Assembly: GCF_004168035.1 (NCBI RefSeq)
Contig: NZ_SDPU01000020.1
Span: forward strand, 124,001-188,000
Direction of reading: 5' to 3'
DNA length: 64,000 nucleotides
Origin: Nocardioides iriomotensis
GTDB taxonomy: Bacteria > Actinomycetota > Actinomycetes > Propionibacteriales > Nocardioidaceae
Shown here: positions 60,567-64,000 of the stretch, piece after piece
Layout: each line of letters begins with the position of its first letter
How positions within the stretch are numbered: the stretch's first letter is position 1
Position numbers and translations under genes: made by a program
The notes under the pieces: model-generated
Told to the model about the DNA's origin: nothing
The model's input: only the letters and a program-made list of their open reading frames with translations
The model's database searches: none

Positions 60567-61910
60567 TCAGGCGTCCACGAGCTCCGTACGACGTTCGGCC
60601 TCCGGCGGGCTGACCTCGTCGAGGTCGCGGCCGCGGGTCTCGGGCAGGAACCGCATCGAGACGAGGCTGATCGCCGCGACCAGGGCGTTGTACGCCGCCA
60701 CGAGCCAGAGCGTGCCGTCGCCCTTCGTGACCAGCCAGGCCGCGATGAGCGGGGTCAGGCCGGAGGCGACGACGCCGCTGATCTGGTACAGCGTCGACAG
60801 CGCGGTGTAGCGGTAGCGGGTGTCGAACAGCTCCGACCAGAACGCCGCGAGCGGGCCGTAGACGGTGCCGTAGAGGATGCCGAGCCCGAACACGAACGTC
60901 GCGACGATCGCGGCAGTGCCGCCGGTATGCACGAGCATCGCGGCCGGGAAGGCGAACAGCAGCGCGAGCCAGGCGCCGACGTTGTAGACCGGCTTGCGGC
61001 CGATCCGGTCCGACAACGCGCCGGTGATCGGCACCAGCAGCACGCCGATCGCGGCGCCGGCGAGCACGCCGTGCAGCGCCGTGCTCCTGGGCAGACCGAC
61101 GTTGGTGACGACGTACGCGAGCAGGTAGACGGAGAACAGGTTGAAGGTGAAGCCCTCGACGAAGCGGGTGCCCATGCCCAGCAGCAGCGGCTTGGGCTGC
61201 GCCTTGACCAGGTCGAGCATCGGCATCTTCGAGACCTGCTTGCGCTCCTGGACCAGCGCGAACGACGGCGTCTCCATCACCGACAGCCGGATGTAGGCGC
61301 CGATCGCGAGGAGCACGATGCTCAACAGGAAGCAGGCGCGCCAGCCCCAGGCCAGGAACGCGTCGTCGGGCAGCAGGCTCGCGACCGAGAAGGCGCCGCT
61401 CGCGAGCAGCAGGCCGCCCGGCACACCGATGTGCGCGAACGAGCCGAAGAAGCCGCGCTTCTCGGCCGGCGCGTACTCGACGGCCAGCAGCACGGCGCCG
61501 CCGTACTCACCGCCGATGCCGATGCCCTGCAGCACGCGCAGCACGATCAGCAGGATCGCGGCCCAGACGCCGATGGAGTCGTACGACGGGAGCAGGCCGA
61601 TCGCCGCGGTGCCGAGGCCCATGATCAGCAGGGTCAGCACGAGCATCCTCTTGCGCCCGATCCGGTCCCCGTAGTGGCCGAAGATGAAGCCGCCCACCGG
61701 CCGCGCCAGGAAGCCGACGGCGAACGTGCCGAACGCCGCGAACTGCGCGGCCGGCCCGTCGAGGCCGTTGAAGAACAGCTTGTCGAACACGAGCCCGGCG
61801 GCCGTGCCGTAGAGGAAGAAGTCGTACCACTCGATCGTCGCGCCGACGGCCGAGGCCATCGCGACGCGCTGCGGGGACGGCGGCGCGTCCGTGGTGGTCC
61901 CGAGAGCCAT
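60567..61910 (-). CDS. MFS transporter, metabolite:H+ symporter family
   Basis: 447 aa from ATG 61910, with AAAGGA upstream. Twelve membrane helices. GATIEWYDFFLYGTAAGLVF in helix 1, ARPVGGFIFGHYGDRIGRKRMLV (MFS loop 2-3 motif), RVLQGIGIGGEYGGAVLLAVEYAP and GALSDRIGRKPVY are hallmarks of the ShiA/ProP group. Likely importer of an organic anion or osmolyte. Its neighbours, a LysR regulator and a sulfonate monooxygenase-like gene, suggest a sulfur- or carbon-source substrate. Confidence 0.92.
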   Translation of the reverse strand: MALGTTTDAPPSPQRVAMASAVGATIEWYDFFLYGTAAGLVFDKLFFNGLDGPAAQFAAFGTFAVGFLARPVGGFIFGHYGDRIGRKRMLVLTLLIMGLGTAAIGLLPSYDSIGVWAAILLIVLRVLQGIGIGGEYGGAVLLAVEYAPAEKRGFFGSFAHIGVPGGLLLASGAFSVASLLPDDAFLAWGWRACFLLSIVLLAIGAYIRLSVMETPSFALVQERKQVSKMPMLDLVKAQPKPLLLGMGTRFVEGFTFNLFSVYLLAYVVTNVGLPRSTALHGVLAGAAIGVLLVPITGALSDRIGRKPVYNVGAWLALLFAFPAAMLVHTGGTAAIVATFVFGLGILYGTVYGPLAAFWSELFDTRYRYTALSTLYQISGVVASGLTPLIAAWLVTKGDGTLWLVAAYNALVAAISLVSMRFLPETRGRDLDEVSPPEAERRTELVDA

Positions 61911-61992
61911 CAGAGTCCTTTCATCGACAAATTCAATCGAACAACTATAGATAGGCCGCGAAGTCACGGCGCAAACCGCTGGTCTGGACGGG

Positions 61993-62913
61993 TCAGGCCG
62001 GAGTCGCGCGGACGCGCTCGTAGGCCGCCGCGTGCCGCACCAGCGCGTCGCGCATGGCGCGCACCGCGGGCGGCAGGTGGTCGCCGCGGCGGGTGAGCGC
62101 GTGTAGCCGCACGACGGTGAGGTCGTGCCGGATCGGCCGGTGCGTGAGCACGCCGCTGTCGACGAGCGGGTGGCCGTCGATCGAGTAGTCCGGCAGCACG
62201 GTGACGCCGAGCCCCCGCGCGACCATCAGCTTGCCCATGTCGGCGCCGTCGGTGGAGAACGCGACGGGCGGCAGCTCCCCGCCGAACAGCCGGTGCGCGA
62301 ACCGGTGCATCAGGTACCCCGACCGCATCGCGACGAACGGCTCCTTCCGCAGCTGCTCGACCGGCACCTCCTCGAGGGCGGCGAACGGGTGGTCCACGCG
62401 GCAGCACACCGCCGGCCGGCCGCGCACGAGCTCGGTCCCCGCCAGCTCCGCCGGTACGTCGTCACCGCCCAGGAGGTTCACCAGGCCGACGTCGAGCCCG
62501 CCTTCGTCGATGGCCTGCGTGATCTCCACCTGCTGGGCGCTGACCACCTCGACCGTCGTGTGCGGGAAGGCGGCGTTGACGTCGCGCACAGCCGGCACCA
62601 GCACGCGCGAGGTGCCCGCGTTGACGGTGCCGACGCGCACGGCGCGGGTCGAGAGCGTCTGGTCGCCCGCCGCCTCGCGCAGCCGCCCGACGGCCTCGAT
62701 CACCTCCACCATCGCCGGCAGCAGGTCGCGGCCCTCGCGGCTGATCCTGGCGCCGGTGCGCCGCCGGTCGAGAAGCGTGATCCCGAGCTCGCGCTCCAGG
62801 TTGCGCAGCGACTCGCTCAGGGCGGGCTGGGAGAGGTGGAGGTGGTCGCTGGCCCGGCGCAGCGACCCGTGCTGGGTCACCGCGGCGAGCTGCTCGAGCT
62901 GCTCGATGCGCAT
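61993..62913 (-). CDS. LysR family transcriptional regulator
   Basis: 306 aa from ATG 62913. MRIEQLEQLAAVTQHGSLRRASDHLHLSQPALSESLRNLERELGITLLDR is the LysR winged helix. The effector domain (VRVGTVNAGTSRVLVPAVRDVNAAFP ... VAMRSGYLMHRFAHRLF) covers the rest. It is divergent from the flavin monooxygenase gene with a 163-nt gap, the usual layout for a self- and target-regulating LysR. It may also control the MFS gene. Confidence 0.93.
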   Translation of the reverse strand: MRIEQLEQLAAVTQHGSLRRASDHLHLSQPALSESLRNLERELGITLLDRRRTGARISREGRDLLPAMVEVIEAVGRLREAAGDQTLSTRAVRVGTVNAGTSRVLVPAVRDVNAAFPHTTVEVVSAQQVEITQAIDEGGLDVGLVNLLGGDDVPAELAGTELVRGRPAVCCRVDHPFAALEEVPVEQLRKEPFVAMRSGYLMHRFAHRLFGGELPPVAFSTDGADMGKLMVARGLGVTVLPDYSIDGHPLVDSGVLTHRPIRHDLTVVRLHALTRRGDHLPPAVRAMRDALVRHAAAYERVRATPA

Positions 62914-63076
62914 CGTCGTCCTGTCGTGGGGTGGGGTGACGCCGACCCGGGTGACAGGGATTCCCTGTCGCGCGGTCGGCTCTTCCGTCGGCGGGTTCGT
63001 GCGTGCTGCCTTGAACGCACCACCAAAGTATTGCAACCTAGTGGACATTGACGAGTAAGCGGTCCGGAAGGAAGTT

Positions 63077-64000
63077 ATGTCCCTGAAGTTCCACTGGTTC
63101 CTGCCCACCAACGGCGGCGACGGCCGTCAGGTCGTGGGCGGCGGGCACGGCGTGCGCGCCGGCGCGTCCGGCCGGCCGGCCTCGGTGCCGTACCTCGGCC
63201 AGATCGCCCGCAGCGCCGAGCAGCTCGGCTTCGAGGCCGCGCTCACCCCGACCGGTGCGTGGTGCGAGGACGCCTGGCTGAGCACCGCGATGCTGTCGCA
63301 GGTCTCCGACCGGCTGAAGTTCCTGGTCGCGTTCCGGCCCGGCCTCACGTCCGCGACGCTGGCCGCCCAGATGGCCGCGACGTTCCAGAACATGTCCGGC
63401 GGCCGGCTCCTGCTCAACGTCGTCACGGGCGGTGAGAGCCACGAGCAGCGCGCGTACGGCGACTTCCTCGACAAGGAGCAGCGCTACGTCCGCTGCGGCG
63501 AGTTCCTCGAGGTGGTCCGCCGGCTGTGGACCGGCGAGGAGGTCACCTTCGAGGGTGAGCACGTCCGCGTCGAGCGCGCCCAGCTCCAGCAGCTGCCCGA
63601 CCCGCAGCCGGAGATCTACTTCGGCGGGTCCTCGCCGATCGCAGGCGAGATCGCCGCGAAGCACGCCGACGTCTACCTCACCTGGGGCGAGCCCCCGGAG
63701 GCCGTCGCCAAGAAGATCGCCTGGATCCGCGAGCTCGCCGCCAAGGAGGGCCGCGAGCTCCGCTTCGGCATCCGGATGCACACCATCGCCCGCGACACCT
63801 CCGAGGCCGCGTGGGCCGAGGCGCGCCGTCTGCTCGACGGCATCGACGACGAGACGATCAAGCGGGTCCAGGACGGCCTGAAGCGCAGCGAGTCCGAGGG
63901 CCAGCGCCGGATGCTCGAGCTCAACCGCGGCAGCCGCGACGACCTCGAGATCTATCCCAACGTGTGGGCCGGCGTCGGGCTCGTCCGTGGCGGCGCCGGT
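63077..64000 (+). CDS. LLM-class flavin monooxygenase, SsuD-like (3' end outside window)
   Basis: 308 codons visible from ATG 63077, with GGAAGGAAG upstream; no stop before the window end. N-terminal FHWFLPTNGGDGRQVVGGG is typical of FMNH2-dependent alkanesulfonate monooxygenases, as are TPTGAWCEDAW, FLVAFRPGLTSATLAAQMAATFQNMSGGRLLLNVVTGGES and LTWGEPP. It is therefore likely to cleave an organosulfur compound to sulfite and an aldehyde. The exact substrate is not determined. Divergent from the LysR gene. Confidence 0.88.
   Translation, partial: MSLKFHWFLPTNGGDGRQVVGGGHGVRAGASGRPASVPYLGQIARSAEQLGFEAALTPTGAWCEDAWLSTAMLSQVSDRLKFLVAFRPGLTSATLAAQMAATFQNMSGGRLLLNVVTGGESHEQRAYGDFLDKEQRYVRCGEFLEVVRRLWTGEEVTFEGEHVRVERAQLQQLPDPQPEIYFGGSSPIAGEIAAKHADVYLTWGEPPEAVAKKIAWIRELAAKEGRELRFGIRMHTIARDTSEAAWAEARRLLDGIDDETIKRVQDGLKRSESEGQRRMLELNRGSRDDLEIYPNVWAGVGLVRGGAG

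Overview
The window is a gene-dense, roughly 70% G+C stretch with GTG/TTG starts, many 1-4 nt gene overlaps and almost no spacer. The gene content (T7SS EccC, Flp/Tad pilus, punA/deoC/add salvage, accA/accD/accE/maf/birA, purE/purK) indicates a high-GC actinobacterium. Nocardioides or a close relative in Nocardioidaceae is my best guess, by inference from gene style and not from a marker gene. From memory, the order of purE, purK, a GtrA protein, a PH-domain protein, birA, accD, accE, maf, accA, lpdA, punA, a phosphosugar mutase and add resembles the Mycobacterium tuberculosis Rv3275c-Rv3313c neighbourhood, so most of the window is ordinary conserved chromosome.

Layout. 1-6.0 kb: 3' part of a type VII secretion ATPase (eccC) and a convergent WXG100 substrate gene. 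Between them sits a 1.26-kb unit bounded by about 72-bp terminal inverted repeats that carries one gene, an AbiEi-type winged helix fused to a DUF559-like predicted nuclease. 6.2-15.1 kb: a Flp/Tad pilus operon (cpaB, cpaE, cpaF, tadB, tadC, flp pilin, three TadE/F/G pseudopilin-like genes) ending in a membrane LysM protein with a SARP-like C-terminus. 15.1-24.8 kb: MaoC hydratase, then nucleoside salvage and catabolism (adenosine deaminase, uridine kinase-like protein, two aldehyde dehydrogenases of which one is half-length, deoC, phosphosugar mutase, epimerase, purine nucleoside phosphorylase). 24.8-29.5 kb: GGCT-like protein, LpdA, small membrane and Gly-rich proteins, SpoIID-like protein. 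29.5-37.2 kb: pyruvate carboxylase, sulfotransferase, GT4 glycosyltransferase, acyl-CoA carboxylase alpha subunit. 37.3-46 kb: a second sulfotransferase, epimerase, acetyltransferases, MerR regulator with a divergent acyl-CoA dehydrogenase, GtrA, RmlC/RmlD, isochorismatase. 46.2-52.6 kb: Maf, DUF885 peptidase-like protein, GT87 membrane protein, accE, accD, birA. 52.6-58.9 kb: PH-domain protein, class III cyclase, orphan winged helix, purK, purE, a frameshifted prolyl oligopeptidase, CoA-binding protein. 59-64 kb: acyl-CoA dehydrogenase, acetyltransferase, MFS transporter, LysR regulator and a divergent SsuD-like flavin monooxygenase cut by the window end.

Non-coding signals of note. (i) The inverted-repeat-bounded nuclease cassette in the T7SS locus. 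(ii) Two copies, 35 kb apart, of a composite palindromic repeat (two CTACCGATATCGGTAG-type palindromes around GTGACCC-AG-GGGTCAC), each placed between convergent genes and abutting a stop codon. (iii) Two other long inverted repeats with 22-24 nt loops. (iv) A repeated TANNNT hexamer exactly 6-7 nt before start codons, which points to many leaderless transcripts and helps choose several starts. No rRNA, tRNA, CRISPR array or transposase was seen, and no gene-free stretch exceeds 300 bases.
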